From an archaeon (GTDB taxonomy: Archaea > EX4484-52 > WAPT01), in the NCBI GenBank assembly GCA_029258795.1, contig JAPDKB010000008.1, positions 62,001-126,000 on the forward strand: a DNA stretch of 64,000 bases, given 5' to 3'. The first letter of the stretch is position 1; every line of letters begins with the position of its first letter. Positions 56,643-64,000 of this stretch are shown here, piece by piece. Under the pieces are notes generated by a model, which worked only from the letters and a program-made list of their open reading frames with translations, was not told the origin of the DNA and did no database searches. The position numbers and the translations under genes are program-made.

Positions 56643-58269
56643 CCTTACTCAACCTCCTGAGATCATCCATGGTCAGCACATCCTTGCTATCACGCCTGAC
56701 ATCAACAACCATCACTCTCTCGCAGCACGAAAAGCAGGGATCTATGGAAGCTATTATTACGGGCACGTCCGCAAGGTGCTGGTTTTTAAGCATGAAGGAC
56801 AACAACTGAAAGTTTGTAAGGGTGGGGGTTCTCACCTTTATCCTGTGGGGTTTATCAGTACCATTACCCTTAATGTAGTAGAAGAGCTCACCTCTCGGAG
56901 CCTCCGTCCTGTTTGTCTGCTCCACATCCTCCAAGCGGAAGGCGGGGAGGGGTTTTTCCTTTATCTTTCCCTCCGGCATGCTGGATGCTGCTTCCTCAAT
57001 TATCCTTGTGCTCTCCACAATCTCCTTTATTCTCACAAGAGTTGAGGAAAGCACATCACAACCTTTCTCAACAACAACACTCCAGCTTATGGAGTCATAA
57101 GCGGCATATCCATCGGACCTGACATCAAATTTTATGCCGCATGCTCTCATGTTGGGTCCTGTCGCAAATCTTTCCGCAACCAGTTTGCTTATCTTTCCCA
57201 CATTCTCCATTCTGCTCAGCAAGCTTTTGTCCGAGCTGAAAATGTTGAGGTAGTGTTCTGCTCTATTTCTTATCTTGCGAGCTGTCTCCCTCAACCTTTT
57301 CAACTGCTCTTTGTTCACATCTCTCCTCACACCACCTATCGTGCTCATTCCGTAATTTATCCTGTTACCGCTTATCTCCTCCAATCTGTCCAGCACCATC
57401 TCCCTATCCCTAAAAATGTAATTGAAGAGAGTGTCCTGCCCCATCTCGTATGCAAATATGCCCAGCCATAACATGTGGGAGTGGATTCTTTCGAGCTCAA
57501 GAACCAATGTTCTTATATATTCTGCTCTCTCCGGAGCTTGAATTCCTGCAGCCCTCTCCAGACAAGCAGTATAGCATACGGTGTGGACGCCACTACATAT
57601 CCCGCATATTCTCTCTATGAGAAATATGTCCTGGAGGTAGTTCTTCTGTTCCGCAAGTTTCTCTATGCCTCTGTGCACATAGCCCAGATTGATTTTGGCG
57701 TTGAGCACAACCTCATCCTCCACTTCCAGAACAAAGTTCTCTGGCTCGAGCAGTGCTGGATGCTGCGGTCCTATTGGAATCAGGCAGGATGTTCTGGAAC
57801 TCTTTGAGGTTATGATCTCGTGCTCATCCTTCTTTTCCACCTTTTTCTCGTGGAAAGGGGATTTCACATCGTGGAGTAGGAGACCTTCCTTTTCTTTGGA
57901 TGTTCTTGTGTCCACCATCCTTATTCCAAACATCTCAGCAAACTCTCTCTCAAAAGCATCAGCTTCCGGAAAATAATTTGTTATTGAGTTCATGCTTTCC
58001 GGCTTTTCCTCCATCCTGCATTTCAGCGTCAGTATGCAGTAGGGATTTGAGAAGTGGTAGAGAAGGATAAAGCTTCCATCATTCTCAAAATATCCGTTTA
58101 CAGCCACAGCCCTGAACTCATCCTCTCTTCCCGCAAGCGTTTTTATCATCCTTTCCATCTTCTCCGGCTTGACCTCCACGATCATGTCCCTCCCATCGTC
58201 TTTCAGCACTGAGCCATTTCTCTTCAACCATCTTAACAATGCCTGTTTGTTAAACGTCCTGAGCTTCAT
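56632..58269 (-). CDS. mbhL: [NiFe] hydrogenase large subunit fused to NuoC-like subunit (MbhK-L)
   Basis: A 545-residue fusion. Residues 1-170 are NuoC/MbhK-like (FLLYHFSNPYCILTLKCR region, then AFEREFAEMFGIRMVDTR); the rest is the NuoD/MbhL-like catalytic subunit with IGPQHPALLEPENF, ERICGICSGVHTVCYTA (L1 motif) and SIDPCFSCCERV (L2 motif), the four Ni-Fe Cys. A 27-residue tail after CCER is the expected cleavage peptide for HycI. In Pyrococcus MbhK and MbhL are separate; HycE of E. coli is fused like this. It converts electrons and protons to H2. Confidence 0.93.
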   Translation of the reverse strand: MKLRTFNKQALLRWLKRNGSVLKDDGRDMIVEVKPEKMERMIKTLAGREDEFRAVAVNGYFENDGSFILLYHFSNPYCILTLKCRMEEKPESMNSITNYFPEADAFEREFAEMFGIRMVDTRTSKEKEGLLLHDVKSPFHEKKVEKKDEHEIITSKSSRTSCLIPIGPQHPALLEPENFVLEVEDEVVLNAKINLGYVHRGIEKLAEQKNYLQDIFLIERICGICSGVHTVCYTACLERAAGIQAPERAEYIRTLVLELERIHSHMLWLGIFAYEMGQDTLFNYIFRDREMVLDRLEEISGNRINYGMSTIGGVRRDVNKEQLKRLRETARKIRNRAEHYLNIFSSDKSLLSRMENVGKISKLVAERFATGPNMRACGIKFDVRSDGYAAYDSISWSVVVEKGCDVLSSTLVRIKEIVESTRIIEEAASSMPEGKIKEKPLPAFRLEDVEQTNRTEAPRGELFYYIKGNGTDKPHRIKVRTPTLTNFQLLSFMLKNQHLADVPVIIASIDPCFSCCERVMVVDVRRDSKDVLTMDDLRRLSKDAR

Positions 58270-58270
58270 A

Positions 58271-58948
58271 TCAACACCCTTTTATTATCGTGCCGACAGG
58301 ATGATTATCCACAACCCTCAAGAGATTGTTAACGTCCTTTCCGTTGAATATGATTAGAGGGATGTTGTGTTTTTCCAGCAAATCTATGGCTGAAAGGTCG
58401 AAAAGTGCGTATTTGCCTGGGGATTGCTCCTCCTTGCTAAGTATTTTCCTCATCTCATCGTAAGTTGCCTCTCGCAGAAGCTCAGCACCCTCTTCCTCTG
58501 GATTTTTTGTGTACAGTCCATCAACCTTGGTCGCGTTGAGCACGACATCAGCATCAAGCATGGTTGCAATGTCTGCAGCCACCTTATCTGTGCTCTGCCC
58601 GGGCTTCATACCACCACATACCACAAACCCCGTCTGTTTTGCCGCTTCCACGACCTCCTCACAGCTTTCAGGCACTCTTGAACTCAAGTTCAGCAGCATG
58701 GAAAGCAGGAGAGCGTTCACTCTCGTTACCGCTATCCCCATTATATCCTGTTTTTCCTCATCAAGCCCGCAGTTCCTTGCCATTTCTATGTAATCTCTCG
58801 CATAACTCCCGCCTCCAGCCACCGCAACAAGCACCTCCACCTTATTTTTCAGGGTGGAAAGCGCTTCAGCATATTTTTTGAACATGCTTCCATCCTTTTC
58901 CATCAACAAAAGTCCACCGCTTATCGACACCACCACTCTCCCCCACAT
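58271..58948 (-). CDS. pyrH: UMP kinase
   Basis: A 225-residue archaeal PyrH. It phosphorylates UMP to UDP. Motifs: VVVSISGGLLLMEKDGSMFK, VAVAGGGSYARDYI, CGGMKPGQSTDKVAADIATM and VDGLYTKNPEEEGAELL. The start is ATG 58948 after AGGTGATAGGG; the frame continues up to 59071 but overlaps mbhJ. It sits between mbhJ (5 bp) and mbhK-L (1 bp) with no promoter, an unexpected housekeeping gene inside the hydrogenase operon. Confidence 0.93.
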   Translation of the reverse strand: MWGRVVVSISGGLLLMEKDGSMFKKYAEALSTLKNKVEVLVAVAGGGSYARDYIEMARNCGLDEEKQDIMGIAVTRVNALLLSMLLNLSSRVPESCEEVVEAAKQTGFVVCGGMKPGQSTDKVAADIATMLDADVVLNATKVDGLYTKNPEEEGAELLREATYDEMRKILSKEEQSPGKYALFDLSAIDLLEKHNIPLIIFNGKDVNNLLRVVDNHPVGTIIKGC

Positions 58949-58953
58949 CCCTA

Positions 58954-59436
58954 TCACCTGCAGCTTGCATCCCTCATTTTCAATCCATCCTTGTTTGTTT
59001 CGAAACGCTTTATCCATATTTCGATGGTTTTCATCAATCCGTCTATTATCGCTTCTGGTTTTGGGGGGCATCCATGAACATAAACATCAACGGGGATGTG
59101 CTTGTGCACTGGCCCAACGATGTTGTAAGATCCATTGAACACGCCGCAGCTTGTGGTGCAGGTGCCCACCGCAAGCACCGCTTTTGGATGGGGCATCTGG
59201 TCATAAATTCTTTTGAGGCGTGGCGCTATCTTTCTGTTCACAGCACCAGTTACAACCAGTATGTCTCCCTGCCTCGGATTGCCCTTCTCCAGCACACCAA
59301 ATCTCTCAACATCGTATTTTGCGGAGAGTAGGGTGAATATTTCCACATCACATCCATTACACCCACCAGTATCAAGATGTATTATCCATGGCGATTTCTT
59401 TGCGGCTTTCATCACAATCTTGGCAACGAAATCCAT
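58954..59436 (-). CDS. mbhJ: [NiFe] hydrogenase small subunit (MbhJ)
   Basis: A 160-residue NuoB/EchC-like subunit with the proximal 4Fe-4S cluster: LDTGGCNGCDVEIF, VGTCTTSCGVFNG and VHGCPPKPEAIIDGL. It lies against the NiFe subunit and passes electrons inward. It overlaps mbhI by 25 bp. Confidence 0.95.
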   Translation of the reverse strand: MDFVAKIVMKAAKKSPWIIHLDTGGCNGCDVEIFTLLSAKYDVERFGVLEKGNPRQGDILVVTGAVNRKIAPRLKRIYDQMPHPKAVLAVGTCTTSCGVFNGSYNIVGPVHKHIPVDVYVHGCPPKPEAIIDGLMKTIEIWIKRFETNKDGLKMRDASCR

Positions 59437-59720
59437 ACGAGCACCACCATCGTTGCAAGGACAAGCAATATGTATATTATCATCCTGTTCATATTTTCGT
59501 TTCCAATCCTTCTATTCTTTATCACGCTGATTCTGTATGCTCGGTTGTGCACCACCAGTCTTTCCGTCTCTCCGCACAGATACATGGAAGATGCGTCCTC
59601 CACAAGATTGGCAGGATTCTTCCTTCTCTCCATCAGAAAGATTGCCAGAGTAACTATAAATAGACAAATGATTGCCTGCACTCCGATGTTCTCGAGTGGA
59701 ATAGCAGTTTCATCCATCAT
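59412..59720 (-). CDS. mbhI: Small membrane subunit of the hydrogenase (MbhI)
   Basis: A 102-residue protein with two helices (about 12-30 and 78-98; VQAIICLFIVTLAIFLMERR and MIIYILLVLATMVVLVWISL) and a soluble loop. Its position between mbhH and mbhJ and its layout match MbhI of Pyrococcus, which bridges the antiporter and hydrogenase modules. The sequence itself is poorly conserved. Confidence 0.75.
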   Translation of the reverse strand: MMDETAIPLENIGVQAIICLFIVTLAIFLMERRKNPANLVEDASSMYLCGETERLVVHNRAYRISVIKNRRIGNENMNRMIIYILLVLATMVVLVWISLPRL

Positions 59721-59727
59721 TCACACA

Positions 59728-61146
59728 TCACCCGTAAACCATTAAGGCGTGAGCCATCATTTTTCCTGCGGTGATTAAGGGCTCATACCATATGCCCAGC
59801 AGGAACGTGAGCGCGAAAAAAACGAAGACAATGGAGATGTGTGGGATTTTGTTCTCCACACTCCTTCTGTAATGGAATTCCTTTCTCAGATTGTAAGCGT
59901 TGAGGCCGTAAGCTGCTGACGCCAGGATAAGTGTGATGCTCAGCAAGAATACTGGAATGGATGCTTGCATAAATCCAATGATGGCAAGATACTTTGATAT
60001 GAATCCTGAGGTTAGGGGTACACCTATACTTGACACCACTCCTGTGGAAAACAGGAGCTCTATGAGCTCCTTAACTATGCCTCCTCGAAGCACGAGGCTT
60101 CCGAAGATGAGCGTTTCGAATATCATCATGTTGAGCTGGTGTATCATCGCATATACAATTAGTTCTCCGTTCAGCACTGAAGCTGTGAGAAGCATGAGGG
60201 CTAAAGCGGCTTGCGCCACGCTTCCGTATGCAAGTCCTTCCATAAGATTTTTTGCGCGGAACGCCATCACAATGACAACCAAACCAGTCACACCTGAAAG
60301 AACGGTCAGGAAAGTGGAAAAGATTTTCATGCTCAGGAGATTTAAATCAACCATCAGTTTGGAAAGCAGGTAGAAAGAAATTGTGGGCGATAATGCTCCA
60401 AGGAAAAATGCAAAGGGCACGTTGGTTGTGCGCATGAGCTTTGTCTTCCACAGGTAGAATGGAAACACTGCCAGCTTGAAAATCATTGCAAGTATGACCA
60501 TGGCTGATGCGAACAGTGCTGTGGGAAGCGGGTGGGTGGAAGCGATTCTTATTTCTTGGAGGTTGAGCGTGCCGTAAGCAGTATAGATAATGAACACGCC
60601 AAGAAGGAAGAAGGTTGATGCTAAGGAAGAGGAGAAAGCGTAATACAAAGCCGATCTGTATCTACCGCGCTCTTTGGAAATCGCTGCAAGTCCGTATGAT
60701 GCTATGCTCATCACTTCCATGTAAACGAATAGGTTGAACAGGTCGTTAGTGTGGAGCATGCCAAAGACGCCTATGAAGAGGAGAATGAACAGCACATGCG
60801 CCAAATGAGTTATCCTCTCGGTTTTTAAGCTCAGAAAAACGATCAGCATGGAAATCGCTGCGAAAAGCAGCAATATGGAGTTGTAGAAATTAACCGCAAC
60901 CTCAATACCATAAGGAGGGGGCCACCCACCCACGCTGAGCTCTAGTAGGGGGGAGCTACCAACAATCTCCAGAAATGTGTATGCCACAAGAACAACAACA
61001 ATCACTGGCACCACTAGATTCAGATTCTCTATCCAGCTGGACTTTTTCCTGGCTATCAGGATGAGATTGAGGATTAGGAAGAGCACAAGTACTGCCATCG
61101 TTCCAAAACTCGTGATTTCAAAGCTGCTTGCCCCAAATATTATCAT
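59728..61146 (-). CDS. mbhH: Antiporter-like subunit MbhH (MnhD/NuoN family)
   Basis: A 472-residue, 14-helix proton or ion-translocating subunit related to MnhD, NuoM and NuoN. LLFIGVFGMLHTNDLFNLFV and FVYMEVMSIASYGLAAISKE carry the conserved Glu of TM5; AVFPFYLWKTKLMRTTNVPF has the Lys and WL/Pro region; later VSSIGVPLTSGFISKYLA is typical. It is the pump expected to couple H2 formation to ion flow. Confidence 0.94.
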   Translation of the reverse strand: MIIFGASSFEITSFGTMAVLVLFLILNLILIARKKSSWIENLNLVVPVIVVVLVAYTFLEIVGSSPLLELSVGGWPPPYGIEVAVNFYNSILLLFAAISMLIVFLSLKTERITHLAHVLFILLFIGVFGMLHTNDLFNLFVYMEVMSIASYGLAAISKERGRYRSALYYAFSSSLASTFFLLGVFIIYTAYGTLNLQEIRIASTHPLPTALFASAMVILAMIFKLAVFPFYLWKTKLMRTTNVPFAFFLGALSPTISFYLLSKLMVDLNLLSMKIFSTFLTVLSGVTGLVVIVMAFRAKNLMEGLAYGSVAQAALALMLLTASVLNGELIVYAMIHQLNMMIFETLIFGSLVLRGGIVKELIELLFSTGVVSSIGVPLTSGFISKYLAIIGFMQASIPVFLLSITLILASAAYGLNAYNLRKEFHYRRSVENKIPHISIVFVFFALTFLLGIWYEPLITAGKMMAHALMVYG

Positions 61147-61475
61147 CTTTCACCACACTCTACCTTTCTTATGAATAATGCTAACAACACGGCAGTTATG
61201 GAAACGTCTATCACGATGGAAGTGAGTATGAGCGCCTGAGGTAAAGGGTCAACACTCATCTTTGCAAATGTATCGACGGCTGAAGCACTTGACAAAATCG
61301 GCGGGAGGGATGATGGGGAGAAGCCCGCGCTCGCCAGAAAAACATGCGTTCCATTCACCATGATGTTCAGACCCATCACTTTCTTTATCATGCTTTTCTC
61401 CACCACCACAACAACCATTCCTGTTGTGAAGAGCAACATGGCGAGTGTGTGTTCAATCATCTCACATACCTCCAT
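61143..61475 (-). CDS. mbhG: Antiporter subunit MbhG (MnhC family)
   Basis: A 110-residue, three-helix protein of the MnhC/NuoK family: LLFTTGMVVVVVEKSMIKKV, MGLNIMVNGTHVFLASAGFS and DPLPQALILTSIVIDVSITA. The last motif (DPLPQALVLTAIVI) is diagnostic. Its stop overlaps mbhH's start by 4 bp and its start overlaps mbhF by 19 bp. Confidence 0.93.
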   Translation of the reverse strand: MEVCEMIEHTLAMLLFTTGMVVVVVEKSMIKKVMGLNIMVNGTHVFLASAGFSPSSLPPILSSASAVDTFAKMSVDPLPQALILTSIVIDVSITAVLLALFIRKVECGER

Positions 61476-61897
61476 AGGATTATAACAAGGGCTGTTGTGA
61501 CCATCATACTTCCTGCAAAGTTCATGAGGAGTGTGTATTCCCCGCTCCAGAACGACATGATGTGTTGTGATTGGAGTATTTTCGCTCTGAAAGTTGCGCC
61601 AATCAGTAAAATAAGCAGGATCACAAAACCTCCGAAAGTTTCGAGGAATGAAAACTCCTTCTCCACAAATATTTCCCTTGCAACATTTTCTCTCATCGTG
61701 AGAAAAACCAGCAAAAACGCCGATGCCATGATGACTCCTCCAGCAAATCCCCCTCCAGGAGATAGGTGGCCGTGCAGCGCTACAGCCAGCCCTACCATCA
61801 TGATTATGGGAAACATTATTCTTGTGGATGCTCTGGCTATTTCATCCATTTTCAACCACCTTTTTCCCTCTGTGCCTTTCTCTATAAAGCAAAGCAA
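61457..61897 (-). CDS. mbhF: Antiporter subunit MbhF (MnhB family)
   Basis: A 146-residue protein with four helices and the MnhB signature LHGHLSPGGGFAGGVIMASA. The upstream ATG (61897) gives MLCFIEKGTEGKRWLKMDEI, overlapping mbhE; ATG 61849 (MDEIARASTRIMFPIIMMVG), overlapping the mbhE stop by a few bases, is an equally good or better start. Confidence 0.9.
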   Translation of the reverse strand: MLCFIEKGTEGKRWLKMDEIARASTRIMFPIIMMVGLAVALHGHLSPGGGFAGGVIMASAFLLVFLTMRENVAREIFVEKEFSFLETFGGFVILLILLIGATFRAKILQSQHIMSFWSGEYTLLMNFAGSMMVTTALVIILWRYVR

Positions 61898-62144
61898 GGA
61901 CTGAGATGGATGCTGCTATCAGCACGAGCTCTTCTCCAAGTGTATCATAGCCCCTGAACTCCCAGACTATCGCATTCACGGCATTAGCGGAAGTTAGAAG
62001 GTTTATGCTTTTCTCAGCATAAAATCTTGCAACATTTCCATACATCGTGGTTGTTGTGCTCATACCTATGAGTATTAGAATGCATGAGATAATGATCAGA
62101 GAGGCTGTTGCTGCAATCATCTCCACCTTATTCATACCTCTCAC
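61842..62144 (-). CDS. mbhE: Antiporter subunit MbhE
   Basis: A 100-residue, two-helix protein with the MbhE/MnhB-N-terminal pattern VNAIVWEFRGYDTLGEELVL followed by IAASISVLALLYRERHRGKK. Overlaps mbhD by 17 bp; the first ATG may be 62135 (MNKVEMIAATASLIII), with the stretch before it being the end of mbhD. Confidence 0.88.
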   Translation of the reverse strand: MRGMNKVEMIAATASLIIISCILILIGMSTTTTMYGNVARFYAEKSINLLTSANAVNAIVWEFRGYDTLGEELVLIAASISVLALLYRERHRGKKVVENG

Positions 62145-62367
62145 CGCTCCTCTTTATGGCATAGACAAAGATGGCCGTGGATGCAGCGGCATTTACACTT
62201 GCCTGCGTTATTGCAAGATCCGGAGCGTTTACCAGATAAAAATACAGCGCAACAACGAAGTTCATCACTCCAAGCACTATCGCTGCTTTCAGCATATCCT
62301 TTAGCATTAGGACTCTTACGGACAGTATTATGCATATAGTCAATAGCAACACGTGAATGAATGACAT
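62128..62367 (-). CDS. mbhD: Antiporter subunit MbhD
   Basis: A 79-residue, two-helix protein: VLMLKDMLKAAIVLGVMNFV and the diagnostic NAPDLAITQASVNAAASTAI, corresponding to DAPDVAITEAAVGAG of the MnhA C-terminal/MbhD family. It is translated 3 bp after mbhC. Confidence 0.9.
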   Translation of the reverse strand: MSFIHVLLLTICIILSVRVLMLKDMLKAAIVLGVMNFVVALYFYLVNAPDLAITQASVNAAASTAIFVYAIKRSGERYE

Positions 62368-62370
62368 GGG

Positions 62371-62670
62371 TCATCTCCTCTTCCCTTTACCTTCAACAAC
62401 GTGTATTCGGTAGTGGCATCTTGCTATGAAGTGTGAGGAAACCGGAACGGTAAGGAAAGTCAGGAGCAGGAGGAACAGCGTTTTCACCCTGAGCTCGTGG
62501 GATGGCGCGTAAATGGAAAATAGCAGCAGGCTGAGCATGACACCCCCCACATATATCATGGTTGCGGACTGCATCTTCATCATGAAGCTTCTGAATCTGA
62601 TCACGCCTACTGTGCCCAGCAGCATGGAGATGGATGGGACGAGGAAAAGGATGTCATACATGGCCACCAT
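62371..62670 (-). CDS. mbhC: Antiporter subunit MbhC (MnhG family)
   Basis: A 99-residue, three-helix MnhG-like protein: ISMLLGTVGVIRFRSFMMKM (the G-x-x-R-F pattern) and TFLTVPVSSHFIARCHYRI, equivalent to FLTAPVSAHLIARAAY. Start alternatives within the first codons (MVAMYDILFLV) do not change the call. Confidence 0.9.
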   Translation of the reverse strand: MVAMYDILFLVPSISMLLGTVGVIRFRSFMMKMQSATMIYVGGVMLSLLLFSIYAPSHELRVKTLFLLLLTFLTVPVSSHFIARCHYRIHVVEGKGKRR

Positions 62671-62677
62671 CTATTCG

Positions 62678-62926
62678 TCACCCCCTAACGACGTATTTTG
62701 TTATGGCTATCGTGCCGATGAATGAAAGCAAAATCATGACTATACTTATGTCAAGATAGTATGCTGTTTCCCTCGAAAAAGCCATTATCACCAAATAGAT
62801 GGAGATCAGTGCTACTGTAAGATCAGTGTACATCATCAGCTCGTAAAGTTTTCTCGAGGTTAGCAGCTTCACAAACACCATTATACTGGTTAACAGGAGC
62901 ACGTAAGTGTAAAGCATGGTCACCAC
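62678..62926 (-). CDS. mbhB: Antiporter subunit MbhB (MnhF family)
   Basis: An 82-residue, three-helix MnhF-like protein, with LYELMMYTDLTVALISIYLV and YYLDISIVMILLSFIGTIAI; the DxxYLDIAI-type motif is typical. It overlaps mbhA by 7 bp. Confidence 0.88.
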   Translation of the reverse strand: MVTMLYTYVLLLTSIMVFVKLLTSRKLYELMMYTDLTVALISIYLVIMAFSRETAYYLDISIVMILLSFIGTIAITKYVVRG

Positions 62927-63375
62927 CTCAACGCATCAACGTATTTTTTTCCAACCTGCTTCTTGAGTTCTGGAGATGCAACATGCACGATAGCACTATC
63001 ATCATCGCACCTTACAACTATAGTCCCGGGTGTTAGAGTTATCCCGTTGTAAACGAGGAGGTTGACAAGCTCATGATGAGTTGGTCGTTTAATTTTGATG
63101 AAACTCTCTTTTTCCTCCCCTCTCAGGATTATCAGTGTCATGCGAGCATGAGCTTTGATTTCTTCCAAAACAAGCCGTACCGAGTACCTTATAAAAGCCA
63201 CAACACCCTGAAGAACTTTCAGCTCCTCCTTTCTCGGGAACGTGAAACGTGCCGACATGAAAGTCACTGCTATGGAAGCTCCGACACCAACCACCAGCTC
63301 GTCAGGGCTTGTTGCGCCTGTGAACATTATCCAGCATCCTATAAGGATGAGGAACACCACAAAATATCTCTTCAT
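62920..63375 (-). CDS. mbhA: Antiporter subunit MbhA (MnhE family), first gene of the operon
   Basis: A 151-residue MnhE-like protein: two N-terminal helices (FVVFLILIGCWIMFTGATSP; the T-x-x-x-x-L-x-G-x-x pattern), a middle helix, and the cytosolic end with NLLVYNGITLTPGTIVVRCD, diagnostic of MnhE. It leads a leftward run of 14 hydrogenase/antiporter genes plus pyrH. The promoter must lie in 63376-63463, where CTATATATCATGG and TATATAG-type boxes serve both directions. Confidence 0.92.
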   Translation of the reverse strand: MKRYFVVFLILIGCWIMFTGATSPDELVVGVGASIAVTFMSARFTFPRKEELKVLQGVVAFIRYSVRLVLEEIKAHARMTLIILRGEEKESFIKIKRPTHHELVNLLVYNGITLTPGTIVVRCDDDSAIVHVASPELKKQVGKKYVDALRW

Positions 63376-63463
63376 GCTGATATTTTTGTTTCATCCATGA
63401 TATATAGTTTTGGGTGGACGGTTTCGAAATCTTTATATAGTGGCGTGAGAAAAAATTAACTTC

Positions 63464-63778
63464 ATGCCCGAGTTCATATTTAGATTACCTGATGGGAAGG
63501 AAGTCGGGAGAGCGAAAAACTTGCGGGAATTTTTGAAAAAGCTCAAAGAAGTCCCCCTTGAGAGTTTGGAGTATCACTTCTACAACAAACACTTTGCACC
63601 GTGGTTGAAGGATAATGGACATGGGAAGCTGGTTGCAAGGATGAATCTTGTGAAGGTTAAAAGCAGGGAGGAGCTGCGCGACAAGCTCGTTGCGTGCGTT
63701 AAAGCGTATATGGATTCAACATCCAAATCAAGGAAAGGAAAGAGCGGGAGGGGCAGGAAAAATGCTAAAAGGCGTTAA
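63464..63778 (+). CDS. Small basic protein (DUF5752-like), 104 aa
   Basis: A 104-residue protein with PLESLEYHFYNKHFAPWLKD then GHGKLVARMNLVKVKSREEL, a pattern resembling DUF5752-type archaeal proteins (H-F-x-x-x-H-F-x-x-W). The last 20 residues are Lys/Arg/Ser/Gly-rich (SKSRKGKSGRGRKNAKRR), suggesting nucleic-acid binding. TTTATATAG lies about 25 bp before the ATG, so the mRNA is probably leaderless. Divergent from mbhA. Confidence 0.65.
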   Translation: MPEFIFRLPDGKEVGRAKNLREFLKKLKEVPLESLEYHFYNKHFAPWLKDNGHGKLVARMNLVKVKSREELRDKLVACVKAYMDSTSKSRKGKSGRGRKNAKRR

Positions 63779-64000
63779 GGTTGGATTTGTTATCCTTGCT
63801 TTTGCTGTTCTTCTCACGCTCCATTTCTATACTTTTCTGCCCGGAAGGATAGCGATACACTGGAACGCTGAAGGAGTGCCGGATGGTTATGCATCAAAAG
63901 AAGCAGGACTTATGCTCATTCCACTAATTCTTCTCATGGTCCTGCTTCTCTTCGAGGCGATACCCAGAATAGACCCGCTTTCAAAGAACATAAAGAAGTT
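63762..64000 (+). CDS. DUF1648/SdpI-like membrane protein, truncated by window edge
   Basis: Starts at ATG 63762 inside the end of the 104-aa gene (17-bp overlap), with GGGCAGG upstream as ribosome site. The 79 visible residues have two helices and the DUF1648 signature PGRIAIHWNAEGVPDGYASK followed by EAGLMLIPLILLMVLLLFEA. SdpI-type proteins carry this domain, with roles in peptide immunity or membrane homeostasis. The 3' end is outside the window. Confidence 0.8.
   Translation, partial: MLKGVKVGFVILAFAVLLTLHFYTFLPGRIAIHWNAEGVPDGYASKEAGLMLIPLILLMVLLLFEAIPRIDPLSKNIKK

Noticed and set aside
1-64000. CRISPR arrays, insertion sequences, rRNA genes
   Set aside because: No regularly spaced repeats, transposase frames or rRNA motifs were found anywhere in the window.

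Overview
The window is archaeal. It carries a thermosome, an Alba chromatin protein, aEF-1beta, FEN1, an archaeal-type primase, a VirB11-like PIN/KH ATPase, an archaeal membrane-bound [NiFe] hydrogenase operon, a tetraether-lipid-synthase-like radical SAM enzyme, TATA boxes about 25-30 bp upstream of apparently leaderless start codons, and tRNA genes with bulge-helix-bulge introns. The primase is one polypeptide joining a PriS catalytic core to a PriL-type Fe-S domain, an arrangement known from Nanoarchaeum. That favours a DPANN lineage (Diapherotrites or Micrarchaeota-like), but the lineage cannot be fixed from this window alone.

Layout. 1-6.7 kb: the tail of a HIT protein, a band-7 (SPFH) membrane protein behind a stable leader hairpin, a GC-rich stretch with tRNA-like minihelices and two micropeptides, an unknown helical protein and IleRS. 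6.7-16 kb: the surface/pilus region. A tight rightward operon of about ten genes (7094-12174) encodes five tiny type IV pilin-like proteins, an HxsD-like protein, a Trp-rich peptide with seven consecutive W-x-x triplets, two radical SAM enzymes of the HxsC and HxsB types, and a prepilin-peptidase-related membrane protein. It is flanked by leftward pilin-like genes. This looks like an archaeal relative of the His-Xaa-Ser (cyclophane/triceptide-type RiPP) systems embedded in a pilus locus, and is the most interesting system here. 16-33 kb: Alba, carbonic anhydrase, thioredoxin, the PINA ATPase, PyrF, a small EamA protein, an ACT protein, an HDAC-fold deacetylase, an Lhr-type helicase operon with a metallophosphoesterase, a DNA methyltransferase and superoxide reductase. 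33-44 kb: primase, prepilin peptidase, HAD and HIT proteins, a V4R protein divergent from the thermosome, PyrB/PyrI, R15P isomerase, a phosphoribosyltransferase and FEN1. 44-50 kb: a Cys-rich surface protein and its decayed paralogue, a Ser/Lys-type signal peptidase, a HepT/MntA toxin-antitoxin pair, the Tes-like enzyme and aEF-1beta. 50-54 kb: two interrupted tRNAs, the hexulose-phosphate (RuMP) pair HPS/PHI, and an AT-rich island of foreign composition. 54-63.4 kb: HypA, a hydrogenase maturation protease and a complete Mbh operon in MbhA-to-N order, with a fused MbhK-L subunit and UMP kinase inserted between MbhJ and MbhK-L.

How it fits together. The Mbh complex would oxidise reduced ferredoxin, evolve H2 and drive a Na+ or H+ gradient through the Mnh-like module; HypA and the protease mature its Ni site. 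HPS/PHI would supply pentose phosphates, PyrB/I, PyrF and PyrH make pyrimidines, and R15P isomerase belongs to the archaeal nucleoside-degradation pathway. Prepilin peptidase at 34.7-35.6 kb is the obvious processing enzyme for the roughly ten pilin-like proteins. All four tRNA genes in the window are interrupted by introns: three in the T-loop, one in the D-loop and one at the canonical 37/38 site.
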